Assembly (NCBI RefSeq): GCF_030268005.1
Contig: NZ_BRZC01000004.1
Span: 1,329,150-1,393,149 of the forward strand
DNA: 64,000 bases
From: Microbacterium arabinogalactanolyticum
Lineage (GTDB): Bacteria; Actinomycetota; Actinomycetes; Actinomycetales; Microbacteriaceae
Reading direction: 5' to 3'
Below, one piece after another: positions 54,735 to 64,000 of this stretch. Numbering within the stretch: the first letter of the stretch is position 1; each line of letters opens with the position of its first letter. Below the pieces are notes generated by a model, which had not been told where the DNA came from, ran no database searches, and saw only the letters and a program-made list of their open reading frames with translations. A program made the position numbers and the translations under genes.

Positions 54735-56198
54735 CTACTGCAGTGCAGAGGTGAGACGGGCGAGATTGTCGAGCACCGTGGACCGCAGCGGCTGCTTGTC
54801 CCATTCCTCCAGCGTCAGCTCGCGGCTGAGCGAACGGTACTCGTCCTCGACGACACGCACCTCGTCGACGAACTCCTCGCCGCGCACGAGCATGGACACC
54901 TCCATGTTCAGACCGAAGGAGCGCATGTCCATGTTGCTCGAGCCGATGACGGCGACCTGGTCGTCGATCGTGAGGCTCTTGGTGTGCAGGATGTACGGCT
55001 TGGGGTACATCCAGATCCGGATGCCGGCCCGCAGCAGCGCCTCGTAGTAACTGCGCTGCGCGTGGTAGACGACGGCCTGATCGCCTTCCTCCGAGACGAA
55101 CAGCTCCACCTGCACGCCACGGTCGACGGCCGCCGTCACGGCGAGCAGCAGCGCCTCGTCGGGGACGAAGTAGGGGCTCACGATCATGATCCGCTCCTTC
55201 GCCGCGTACAGCAGCGCCAGGAACAGTCGCAGGTTGTTCTCGACCTCGAATCCGGGCCCGGACGGCACGACCTGGCAGCCGAGCTCACCGGCGCCGTGCT
55301 CCACGCGGGTCAGCTCGCCGGCATCCGGCACCCGATCGGTCTCGGCGTAGTAGTCGGACAGGAACACCGCGTTCAGGCTGGCCACGACCGGCCCCTTCAC
55401 CCGCACCATCAGGTCGACCCAGTGCAGCCCGCGCTTGATGTTCTTGGGCAGGTTGTACGAGGAGTCGGTGATGTTCTGCGAGCCCAGGAAGCCGACCGAG
55501 CCGTCCACGACGAGCAGCTTGCGGTGATTGCGCAGGTCGGGGCGCTGGAAGCGCCCGCGCAGCGGCTGGATCGGGAGCATCAGATGCCAGTCGGCGCCCA
55601 TCGCGTCGAGGCGCTTCAGCGTCTCGCGGTACTTCGGCTTCCAGCGGTTGGCCCAGTAGTCCAGCAGCACGCGCACCGGGATGCCGCGTGCCGCGACCTC
55701 CTCCATGGCACGGAAGAAGTTGTCCGTCGACGCGTCGCTCTGCAGGATGTAGAACTCCACATGCACGTAGTGCTCTGCCTCCCGCATGGCGTCGGCCATG
55801 TCGTCGAGGGACTGCTGGTAGTCGCTGATCAGGTGCGCCTCATTGCCTCCGGACAGCGGCAGGGCGCCCAGATGCTGGTTCATCGCGACCAGCGGCGGGA
55901 ACCACTCCGGCGCGTTCGGACGCAAGGAGCCGAAGTTCAGGTGGCTGGCGGCCTCGGCGATGTATTCGTTGACCTGCTCCTGCTTGCGGCGCCGCGCGCG
56001 CGGCAGCTTGGGGTTGCCGATCAGCAGGAACAGCAGCACCCCGACGACCGGGATGAGGAAGATCGCCAGCAGCCAGGCCATCGCCGAGGTCGGACGCCTG
56101 TTGCGGGGCACGACGATGATCGACACGACGCGCACGGTGATGTCGATGACGAGGTAGCCGAGCACGGCCCACCAGGGCCAGTTGTTGATGTCGAACAC
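54735..56198 (-). CDS. cls: Cardiolipin synthase (phospholipase D family)
   Basis: A protein of about 487 residues that joins two phosphatidylglycerols into cardiolipin. It has two N-terminal helices (WAVLGYLVIDITVRVVSIIV and AWLLAIFLIPVVGVLLFLL) and two HKD motifs: HRKLLVVDGSVGFLGSQN and HTKSLTIDDQVAVIGSSNMD. The GTG at 56198 is preferred because GGAGGGGG lies 5 nt upstream; an in-frame GTG at 56228, 8 nt after a TACTCT box, would add 10 residues as a leaderless start. Confidence 0.92.
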   Translation of the reverse strand: MFDINNWPWWAVLGYLVIDITVRVVSIIVVPRNRRPTSAMAWLLAIFLIPVVGVLLFLLIGNPKLPRARRRKQEQVNEYIAEAASHLNFGSLRPNAPEWFPPLVAMNQHLGALPLSGGNEAHLISDYQQSLDDMADAMREAEHYVHVEFYILQSDASTDNFFRAMEEVAARGIPVRVLLDYWANRWKPKYRETLKRLDAMGADWHLMLPIQPLRGRFQRPDLRNHRKLLVVDGSVGFLGSQNITDSSYNLPKNIKRGLHWVDLMVRVKGPVVASLNAVFLSDYYAETDRVPDAGELTRVEHGAGELGCQVVPSGPGFEVENNLRLFLALLYAAKERIMIVSPYFVPDEALLLAVTAAVDRGVQVELFVSEEGDQAVVYHAQRSYYEALLRAGIRIWMYPKPYILHTKSLTIDDQVAVIGSSNMDMRSFGLNMEVSMLVRGEEFVDEVRVVEDEYRSLSRELTLEEWDKQPLRSTVLDNLARLTSALQ

Positions 56199-56294
56199 CG
56201 AGCCCCCCTCCGTCACGACATTGATCACTCTGGATCAGAGTAGCCGCAGACGGGGACAGAAGCCGCGGACGCCGCGTTCAGCGGTGCGAGGCGG

Positions 56295-56471
56295 TCAGGA
56301 TGCCTTGGGCGGGAGTCCGCGCGCGGCGCGCTCCTCGGCCTCGATCCGGGCGTGCACCTTGCGCTCGGTGCGATCGAATCGCAGGATGCCGCGGAGCACG
56401 ATCACGAACACCGCGCTCACCGCGAGGGTCGGCAGAATGGACCACCCCACTGCCATCCAGATGTCGTCCAC
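56295..56471 (-). CDS. Small membrane protein, unknown
   Basis: A 58-residue protein with one helix (WSILPTLAVSAVFVIVLRGIL) and a charged tail (RFDRTERKVHARIEAEERAARG) that looks like a short amphipathic helix. The GTG at 56471 is exactly 6 nt after TACGAT, the leaderless layout seen repeatedly here; ATG 56456 is the alternative (53 residues). I do not recognise a family. It lies just upstream of cls on the same strand, 66-97 nt away, so they may be co-transcribed. Confidence 0.7.
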   Translation of the reverse strand: MDDIWMAVGWSILPTLAVSAVFVIVLRGILRFDRTERKVHARIEAEERAARGLPPKAS

Positions 56472-56623
56472 CCCTCCATCGTACGCGGAGTTCCTGTCGA
56501 TCTCCCCCGGGCGGCCCGTTCTCCCTGCACAGTCCGTGATCGCGGATCACTTCTGCACGGATGCCGAGGATCCCGCGGATCCCGCGTCGACGCACGTGGG
56601 CGCATGACGGGCACACTCACGGC

Positions 56624-57733
56624 ATGACCACGATCATCCATGCCACCGAACCCGCCGAGCTGCTCGGCATCGTCCCGGCGCTGGCCGGCTTCACCCCGCG
56701 GCGGAGCATCGTGCTGCTGCCGTTCCGCGGTGCGCGCACACACGGCGCGCTGCGGGTCGACCTGCCCGCACCGGATGCCGAACCTGAGGCGTTCGCGGAT
56801 GCCGCCGTGCACGCGCTCCTGCAGGTCAGTGGCGTCGACGCCGCCGCGCTCGCGGTGTACACCGACGACCACCCGCTACCGGTCCCCGACGGCGTGCTCC
56901 TGCCGCACCTCGTCCTCGCCGAGGCCCTGGGTGACGTGATCCTGGAGGCCGGCCTGCACCTGGTCGACGCGCTGTGCGTCACCCCGGACGGGTGGGGCGA
57001 CTATCGGGAGGACGACCCCACGATCCGGCCACTGGAGAGCATCCCCGTCGGTCACGGGATACCCGGCGTCGGCGATGTCCGCCGCGACCAACTCGCGGGC
57101 GCGGAACTGCCGGGGAGCGAGCTCGCCGACCGCGAGCGGGTCGGTCGCGCCCTGGCCGAGCTGGAGGAGCTCCTGGATCGGCGACCGTCGACATCACCGG
57201 CGCGAGACGCGAACCCGATCGCGCTGGTCACCGCCATGGAGGTGCTCGATGATCTGCCCGGGTTCGTGGAGGAGCTCATCGAGCAACCGGCCGACGACGA
57301 CCCGTACTGCTGCGCAGCGCTGCTCTGGTGCCTGGACCGGCCTGCACTGCGGGACGCCATCCTGGTGCAGTGGGCGACGGATCGGGAGTTCGGATGCCGC
57401 GCGCTGGAGGCCCAGATGGAGTTCTCCCGACAGGGCGGAGACATCCCCCGCACGATCGGCGAGGTGTTCCTGGGCCGCGGTGCACCGCCGGACCCGGACC
57501 GCCTCGGCTGCGCGCTGGAACTGGTGCGCTTCGCGGCCGCACGGGCGCCCCGGCAGGCCAAGCCGGGCGCCTTGACCGCCGCCGCCTGGCTCGCCTGGGC
57601 GCTCGGCCGCTCGTCGCACGCCGGCGTCTACGTCGATGAGGCGCTCCGGATCGACCCCGAGCACAGCATGGCCTCTCTCATCTCGACGATGCTGTCCGCA
57701 GCCGTGCTGCCCGAATGGGTGCTGAGGCGCTGA
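56624..57733 (+). CDS. DUF4192-domain protein
   Basis: A 369-residue protein. The opening LLGIVPALAGFTPRRSIVLLPFRG and later ALLWCLDRPALRDAILVQWA match the DUF4192 family of actinobacteria, function unknown. No signal peptide or helices. It is long, acidic and rich in Ala and Leu, and its C-terminal part (GALTAAAWLAWALGRSSHAGVYVDEAL) resembles a helical repeat. No clear ribosome site precedes ATG 56624. A 15-nt palindrome GTGATC-gcg-GATCAC (56536-56550) lies 73 nt upstream and could be an operator. Confidence 0.82.
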   Translation: MTTIIHATEPAELLGIVPALAGFTPRRSIVLLPFRGARTHGALRVDLPAPDAEPEAFADAAVHALLQVSGVDAAALAVYTDDHPLPVPDGVLLPHLVLAEALGDVILEAGLHLVDALCVTPDGWGDYREDDPTIRPLESIPVGHGIPGVGDVRRDQLAGAELPGSELADRERVGRALAELEELLDRRPSTSPARDANPIALVTAMEVLDDLPGFVEELIEQPADDDPYCCAALLWCLDRPALRDAILVQWATDREFGCRALEAQMEFSRQGGDIPRTIGEVFLGRGAPPDPDRLGCALELVRFAAARAPRQAKPGALTAAAWLAWALGRSSHAGVYVDEALRIDPEHSMASLISTMLSAAVLPEWVLRR

Positions 57734-57822
57734 GGGCGATGCAGCCGGCATCGGGCGCCGGCCGAGCGCGCGGGATGCGGTGCGCGCCGGGAACGCGGTC
57801 GGCGCGACGAGTGCGGTTCGCG

Positions 57823-59001
57823 TCAGCGACGGCAGGAGCCCGTCGCCACGCCCTTCGTCGCGTTCTCGGCCTGCGCGATGACCGGCAGCAGCTCGGCGTT
57901 CGTCATCGCGTAGCCGATGTTCTGCTTGACCTCGTCCTTGGCGAACACCATGCCCGCGACCTGGCCGTCCTCGGTGAGCAGCGGACCGCCTGAGTTGCCG
58001 GGCTCGACCTGCGCCTGCAGCGCGTAGATGCTGCGCTCGTCGCTGCTGCTGCCGTCGATGCTCTGGATCGACGCGGTCGACGAGGAGAGCACGCCTGCGG
58101 GGACGACCCGGAAAGGGCCTCCGAACGGGTACCCCATCACCGCACCTCCGGCACCCGGCGCCAGGGCGTCGGACAGCCCGAGCGGTTTCGCCGTGACATC
58201 CGCCGCGACCACCGCGATGTCGTCGACCGGATCGAAGTACACCACCCGACCGTCGCGTGCCGGCTCCCCCGGCAGTTCCACGACCGGCGAGGTCACGCCC
58301 GCGACCACATGCGCGTTCGTCATGATGCGATCGGGCGCGATCACGAAACCGGAGCCCGTCGAGATGATGCTGCACTGGCTGGCGACACCCGAGATCTTCG
58401 CGACCGAGGCCTGCGCGGCCTTCAGACCCGGCGTCGACAGGTCGATGCCGTTCAGGTCCGGCGGCGGAGCCGCAGGGCTGTCGGGCCCCTGGACCGTCGG
58501 CAGGGGCACGCTGCCGAACACCAGCGCCCGCAGGCGGGCGGCGCCCTCGGCGAGCGGCGCCGGCGTGTACTGCTCGATCGTCCGCAGCACGGTCGACGAG
58601 GCGACGACGGGCGACAGCCCGGGGATGCCGGCCGAGGCGATCGCCGAACCGGCCATCGTGATCGCGAGCGCCCCGGCGACCAGAGCGGCGACGCCGCCCA
58701 GCATCCGCTCGAGGAACTTCAGCCGCAGCTTGTCGGCCCCGCGGCGCAGCAGCGCCCCGATCGCCGAGCCGATGCCCATCCCGACAGCCAGCAGCAGCAC
58801 GGCCGCGGCGACGATGATGAATCCCTGCCACTCGCTCTCCGGCAGCGCTCGCGCGATCAGCGGGAGCACGAACGGCACGGCGAGCGCGCCCGCGACCAGC
58901 CCGCACAGCGCGCCGAGTATTGAGAACAGCCCGGCACCGAACCCCGCCACCACGGCGGCGAGCAGCAGCACCGCGATGGCAAGATCGACGATCCCGAACA
59001 T
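57823..59001 (-). CDS. MarP-like membrane serine protease (CvpA plus trypsin domains)
   Basis: A 392-residue protein. The N-terminal 130 residues have four helices of the CvpA type; the rest is an extracytoplasmic trypsin-like domain with His in TNAHVV, Asp in DPVDDIAVV and Ser in EPGNSGGPL. Two cysteines (SQCSIIS and the terminal GSCRR) could form the disulfide known in mycobacterial MarP, which protects cells from acid and oxidative stress. The ATG at 59001 follows GGAGG. It lies 15 nt after lysS and is probably co-transcribed. Confidence 0.87.
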   Translation of the reverse strand: MFGIVDLAIAVLLLAAVVAGFGAGLFSILGALCGLVAGALAVPFVLPLIARALPESEWQGFIIVAAAVLLLAVGMGIGSAIGALLRRGADKLRLKFLERMLGGVAALVAGALAITMAGSAIASAGIPGLSPVVASSTVLRTIEQYTPAPLAEGAARLRALVFGSVPLPTVQGPDSPAAPPPDLNGIDLSTPGLKAAQASVAKISGVASQCSIISTGSGFVIAPDRIMTNAHVVAGVTSPVVELPGEPARDGRVVYFDPVDDIAVVAADVTAKPLGLSDALAPGAGGAVMGYPFGGPFRVVPAGVLSSSTASIQSIDGSSSDERSIYALQAQVEPGNSGGPLLTEDGQVAGMVFAKDEVKQNIGYAMTNAELLPVIAQAENATKGVATGSCRR

Positions 59002-59016
59002 CACGGCCTCCGGCGG

Positions 59017-60537
<1,521 letters not shown>

Positions 60538-60631
60538 GGGTGGGGGCTCCTTGCAGAAAGTCCCCACAAGTCTACCGGCGAGCCGATGCCCTCCCTGAGA
60601 CTCCCGCGGGGGCCGGGATAGCCTCGTGAGC

Positions 60632-62446
60632 ATGCGACCCCACCTGCTCCGCCCACGGCCGCACGCTCACAGGCGCATCCTCGTGGTGCTCGCGCTGGCC
60701 GTCGGCACCATCGCCGCCGCGCTGCTCCCGGCATCCGCCGCCTCGGCCGACGTCGACGACTTCTCCTACTCGTCCTGGGTCTCCGACTACCGGGTGTCCC
60801 TCGACGCCGACGGTCATGCGGTGGCGCACGTGACCGAGACCGTGGTGGCCGAGTTCCCCCAGACGGATCAGAACAAGGGCATCATCCGCGGCTATCCGGA
60901 GCGGTACGAGGGCGCCGGGCTCAGCCTGCGCATCCTGTCGGTCAAGGACGCCGACGGCCGTGACGTGCCGTTCGAGACCGAGAGCGAGGACGGCATGCTC
61001 CTCGTGCTCACCGGGGACGACGACTACGTGCACGGCTCGAACACGTATGTCATCGAATCGACGATGCGCGACTTCATGATCCACGGCTCGAAGTCCCGCA
61101 ACGACGAGTTCTACTGGAACCTGCTGCCGCTGAACAGCACGCAGGCCATCGGCCGATTCCGGGCCACCGTCACCTTCGCGCCGCCGCTGGCCGAGGCGCT
61201 CACCGGCGACACCGCCTGTTACAGCGGCACGACAGGCCAGAAGGGCACCTGCACCCTCGACGGGCCCGCATCGTCCGCCGCGGGCGCGAGCTTCTCGGTG
61301 GAATCCGGCGAGCGCGCCGCCGGCGACGGGATGACGATCGCGATCGGCTTCGATTGGGGCACGGTCACCCAGCCCGAGGCGCGGATGCCCGATCCGGTCG
61401 CGGACTTCGGGCCCGCCGTCGTCGGGCTCGGTGCGATGGCGACGGCGAGCGGGGCGTGGTTCTCGTTCGCTGCGCTGAAGCGGAGGCGCCAGACCGCGAC
61501 GGGCATCATCGTCGCGCAGTTCGATGTGCCCGCGGAACTGCCGCCGCTGGCCGCCGCACCACTGATCCCCGGGGCGCCGAACCCGATCCCGGCGCAGATG
61601 GTGCATCTCGCCGTGCAGGGGGTGCTGCGTCTGGAGGAGGAACAGGACGCCAAGCGACGTCCGTCGCTGAGACTGATCGATCGTTCGCCCCTGTCGCAGC
61701 CGCTCGACCGGGCGGCGGTCGACTCCCTGTTCCCGGGCGAGGAGACCGTGCGGAGGATCCCGAAGTCCAGCACGAAGTTCGCGAAGCGCATGGAGAAGCT
61801 GGTGCAGAAGGGCCGTGCTGCGGCGAAGCAGAACGGCTGGCTCACCGAGGAGCGCAGCCGTGCCGCGATGGCGTTCGGCTGGGCATCCATCGCCCTGCTG
61901 GCAGCGACCGCCCTGTTCCTGACCTGGTCGGCGATGAAGGACCGCGAGCTGCTCGGCCTGTCCATCGTCGCACTCATCGCCGCGGGCGTCGTCGTGGCGA
62001 TCAGCTCCATCGTCGCCTTCAGCAGGCACACGGTGATGACCTACGAGGGCGCGCTGCGCCATGAGCACCTGATGGGCGTGAAGGAGTTCATCCGCGTCGC
62101 CGAGGCCGACCGGCTCAAGATGCTGCAGTCCTACCAGGGCGCCGAACGCCGGTCCGACGGCACGGTCGACGTGGTGCACCTGTACGAGAAGCTCCTCCCC
62201 TACGCCATGCTGCTCGGCGAGGAGAAGAGCTGGACGAAGGTGCTGGAGACCAGCTACTCGGCATCGCAGAGCGGCCCCGGCTGGGTGGACGTGGCCGCGG
62301 GCGTCTCGCTGCACTCGCACCTGGCGCACTACTCGACGTCGATGAACTCCGCCGCGACCTACACCGCGTCGAGCTCGTCCGGCGGATCGACCGGCGGGGG
62401 CTTCTCCGGCGGCGGCGGGGGCGGAGGCTTCTCCGGCGGGCGCTGA
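60632..62446 (+). CDS. DUF2207 secreted/membrane protein
   Basis: A 604-residue protein. A signal peptide (about residues 1-39) is followed by a DUF2207 domain beginning DFSYSSWVSDYRVSLDADGHAVAHVTETVVAEF, a helix near residue 260 (VVGLGAMATASGAWFSF), a cytoplasmic stretch, two more helices (about 405-450) and a Gly-rich tail (GGGFSGGGGGGGFSGGR). Family function unknown. ATG 60632 is 7 nt after TAGCCT, pointing to a leaderless message; GTG 60626 is possible. It is divergent from lysS. Confidence 0.85.
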   Translation: MRPHLLRPRPHAHRRILVVLALAVGTIAAALLPASAASADVDDFSYSSWVSDYRVSLDADGHAVAHVTETVVAEFPQTDQNKGIIRGYPERYEGAGLSLRILSVKDADGRDVPFETESEDGMLLVLTGDDDYVHGSNTYVIESTMRDFMIHGSKSRNDEFYWNLLPLNSTQAIGRFRATVTFAPPLAEALTGDTACYSGTTGQKGTCTLDGPASSAAGASFSVESGERAAGDGMTIAIGFDWGTVTQPEARMPDPVADFGPAVVGLGAMATASGAWFSFAALKRRRQTATGIIVAQFDVPAELPPLAAAPLIPGAPNPIPAQMVHLAVQGVLRLEEEQDAKRRPSLRLIDRSPLSQPLDRAAVDSLFPGEETVRRIPKSSTKFAKRMEKLVQKGRAAAKQNGWLTEERSRAAMAFGWASIALLAATALFLTWSAMKDRELLGLSIVALIAAGVVVAISSIVAFSRHTVMTYEGALRHEHLMGVKEFIRVAEADRLKMLQSYQGAERRSDGTVDVVHLYEKLLPYAMLLGEEKSWTKVLETSYSASQSGPGWVDVAAGVSLHSHLAHYSTSMNSAATYTASSSSGGSTGGGFSGGGGGGGFSGGR

Positions 62447-62460
62447 GGTCGGCGCCGAGG

Positions 62461-63159
62461 TCAGAGCAGCGGCGGGTCCAGCGGTCCGGATGCCTCTCGC
62501 AGCGCCTGCTCGACCGTGGACGACACCAGCGCCGACAGATATCCCCCGGGATTCTCGACGCCGACGCCGCGCAGCAGCGAGGTCGCCTGCCCGACGATGG
62601 AGCGGGAGAACTCGGATGCCGTGGCGATGGCCTCCCCGTAGGCGGCGCGATCCTGCTCGGCGATGACGACCGGCTCGCAGCCCATCTCGACGGCGAGAGC
62701 CTGCGCGATCGGCAGCACCGGGGCGGGAGCGGTCACGGCGGCGAACGCCGCCTGCAGCTGGCGCAGGTCCATCGTCGTACCCGTGAACGCGATCGCGGGG
62801 TGCACCGCAAGCGGGATGGCGCCACGCTCGGCGGCAGGACGCAGCACCTCGATGCCGTGAGACGGGTCGGTGTGCAGCACGAGCTGCCCCATCTGCCACC
62901 CGCCCAGCTCGGCGATGCCTGCCACCAGCCCGGGGAGCTCATCATGCGGCACCGCGATCACGACCAGCTCGCTGCGACGCACCACCTCGAGAGCGTCCAG
63001 CACGGGGACTCCCGGCAGCACGGCCGCCGCACGGTCGTCGTCGGAGCCGGAGGTGATGCCGGTGATCGCGTGGCCAGCCCCGGCGAGGGCCGCACCGACC
63101 ACCGGTCCGACCCTCCCGGCGCCGATGATGCCGATGCCGAGCCGTCCGTTTCGAGTCAT
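62461..63159 (-). CDS. Rossmann-like / DUF2520 protein
   Basis: A 232-residue protein with an NADP-type Rossmann loop (GIGIIGAGRVGPVVGAALAGAG) and a C-terminal DUF2520 helical domain (PLAVHPAIAFTGTTMDLRQL through NPGGYLSALVSSTVEQAL), resembling ketopantoate- or pyrroline-carboxylate-reductase-like enzymes. In many actinobacteria it is next to panC, but here the neighbour is a DUF2207 gene. Reaction unknown. Starts at ATG 63159. Confidence 0.85.
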   Translation of the reverse strand: MTRNGRLGIGIIGAGRVGPVVGAALAGAGHAITGITSGSDDDRAAAVLPGVPVLDALEVVRRSELVVIAVPHDELPGLVAGIAELGGWQMGQLVLHTDPSHGIEVLRPAAERGAIPLAVHPAIAFTGTTMDLRQLQAAFAAVTAPAPVLPIAQALAVEMGCEPVVIAEQDRAAYGEAIATASEFSRSIVGQATSLLRGVGVENPGGYLSALVSSTVEQALREASGPLDPPLL

Positions 63160-63201
63160 CCGTCGATGCTATCGAGGAGCGCCGCACCGGCGCCTGCCCG
63201 T

Positions 63202-64000
63202 TCAGGTCATCGTCGCGTCTGCCCGGTCCCGACCGGTGACGTGCCGGCGCAGCTGCTCACCGATCACGCGCATGGCGTCGGTCACCGGCGCGCGCAGGTC
63301 CTCCGCGGACCCCTTCCAGTTCGCAGCCACCGCATAGGCGAGGGCTCCCGCAGGGCCGGTCAGGTGCCCGACGTCGACACGGGCGAAGGAGGTGCTCCCG
63401 GTCTTGTGGCGCAGCACCATGTCCTGGTACTCCGCGTCGGCATGCGCCAGCGGATCCAGCAGCAGTGAGTCGGCCACCATCGACGTGTCCGCGTCGGCCG
63501 CGAGCCAGGTCATCACCTGCCCGCTGACGGCCGGCGAGATCACATCGCCCGCGCCCAGCCTGCGCATCACGTCTGCGAGCTCGGCTCCCGTGCCGTACGA
63601 CGGCGTCCACGGGAGGTCGGGCGTGCGCTCCGAACGGATGTAGTCGTGCAGCGACGTGTCCGCATAGCCGAGCGACGGCGCGACTGCGCGCACCTCCTCC
63701 AGCCCGCACAGCGCGATCAGGGCGTTGGTCGCCAGGTTGTCGCTGAACGCTCCGACCAGCAGGGCCGCGTCATGCACGCACAGGGACTGCTTCAGCATCC
63801 GGTACAGGAGTCCGGAGTCCTCGACCACGTGTTCCGCGGGGATCGGGACGACCTGATCCGCCGACAGCGATCCCTCCGCGAGGCGGCGGGCCACCTCGAT
63901 CAGCAGGAAGATCTTGCCGACGCTCGCGGTCTCGCACTGGGTGTGGGGCGCGTGCTCGGCGAGCAGCTCAGCGGTGTCGGCATCCACGATGCGGATCGAC
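63202..64000 (-). CDS. Class-A beta-lactamase-like serine hydrolase (partial, runs off the right edge)
   Basis: The visible 265 codons contain the class-A pattern: nucleophile motif SVGK, the second motif FSDN and the third HKTGS, in the right order and spacing (about 70 and 135 residues apart). Codons continue past an in-frame GTG at 63987 (reading SIRIVDADTAE), so the real start is probably outside the window and a signal peptide cannot be judged. Could be a beta-lactamase or a housekeeping transpeptidase-like hydrolase. Confidence 0.8.
   Translation of the reverse strand, partial: SIRIVDADTAELLAEHAPHTQCETASVGKIFLLIEVARRLAEGSLSADQVVPIPAEHVVEDSGLLYRMLKQSLCVHDAALLVGAFSDNLATNALIALCGLEEVRAVAPSLGYADTSLHDYIRSERTPDLPWTPSYGTGAELADVMRRLGAGDVISPAVSGQVMTWLAADADTSMVADSLLLDPLAHADAEYQDMVLRHKTGSTSFARVDVGHLTGPAGALAYAVAANWKGSAEDLRAPVTDAMRVIGEQLRRHVTGRDRADATMT

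Overview
The window is high-GC DNA (roughly 70 percent by eye) with dense, often ATGA-overlapping operons, many genes whose -10 box sits 6-8 nt before the start codon (leaderless mRNAs), LacI-type regulators and binding-protein ABC importers without their own ATPase. Together with the metPS pair, the LCP protein and frequent in-frame gca-tcc (Ala-Ser) codon pairs, this suggests an actinobacterium of the Microbacteriaceae, probably Microbacterium-like. The assignment is inference; there is no rRNA or marker-gene phylogeny here.

Positions 1-1,911 hold the end of a LacI-family gene and a methionine/alanine-type NSS transporter (metP with small subunit metS). Positions 2,026-43,350 form one long accessory region for plant cell-wall polysaccharide use, most simply rhamnogalacturonan-I (RG-I) with its arabinose- and galactose-rich side chains. 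In order: (a) a divergent LacI gene and an ABC importer with a GH127 beta-L-arabinofuranosidase (2.0-8.2 kb); (b) a LacI gene and a second ABC importer with two paralogous binding proteins and a YesL-like membrane protein (8.3-14.7 kb); (c) a GH43-like hydrolase with a Gfo/Idh oxidoreductase, then a DUF6807/PmoA protein with a type-I ABC exporter, and a divergent LacI gene (14.8-20.8 kb); (d) a four-gene operon of Gfo/Idh, uronate-dehydrogenase-like SDR, 5-dehydro-4-deoxyglucarate dehydratase and enolase-superfamily enzyme, i.e. oxidative uronate/aldarate catabolism (20.9-25.2 kb); (e) a GH35, serine hydrolase, GH35 operon (25.35-30.3 kb); (f) a secreted 2,095-residue protein joining a CE12 acetylesterase and a PL11 rhamnogalacturonan lyase (30.6-36.9 kb); (g) a complete L-rhamnose operon of mutarotase, isomerase, MFS carrier, bifunctional aldolase/dehydrogenase and kinase (37.0-43.35 kb). 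The logic is: deacetylate and cleave RG-I outside the cell, import oligomers, trim arabinose and galactose inside, then send rhamnose and uronate into central metabolism.

Sites with the core GAAA-n-CG-n-TTTC recur before units b to g and probably define a shared LacI-family regulon. One lies inside the first codons of the ABC exporter, and one follows a rhamnose promoter whose -35 box lies in the loop of the preceding gene's terminator.

From about 43.4 kb the window becomes ordinary chromosome: VOC protein, EamA exporter, a TetR gene divergent from a DUF1304/oxidoreductase pair, two tRNA-Ser genes and a decayed third copy, an LCP-family ligase, an MFS protein fused to a cyclic-nucleotide-binding domain, a HAD phosphatase, serS, a diacylglycerol-kinase-like protein, a lipoprotein, cardiolipin synthase, a DUF4192 protein, a MarP-like protease, lysS, a DUF2207 protein, a DUF2520 Rossmann protein and a serine beta-lactamase-like protein running off the right edge. 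I see no integrase, transposase, CRISPR array or phage gene.
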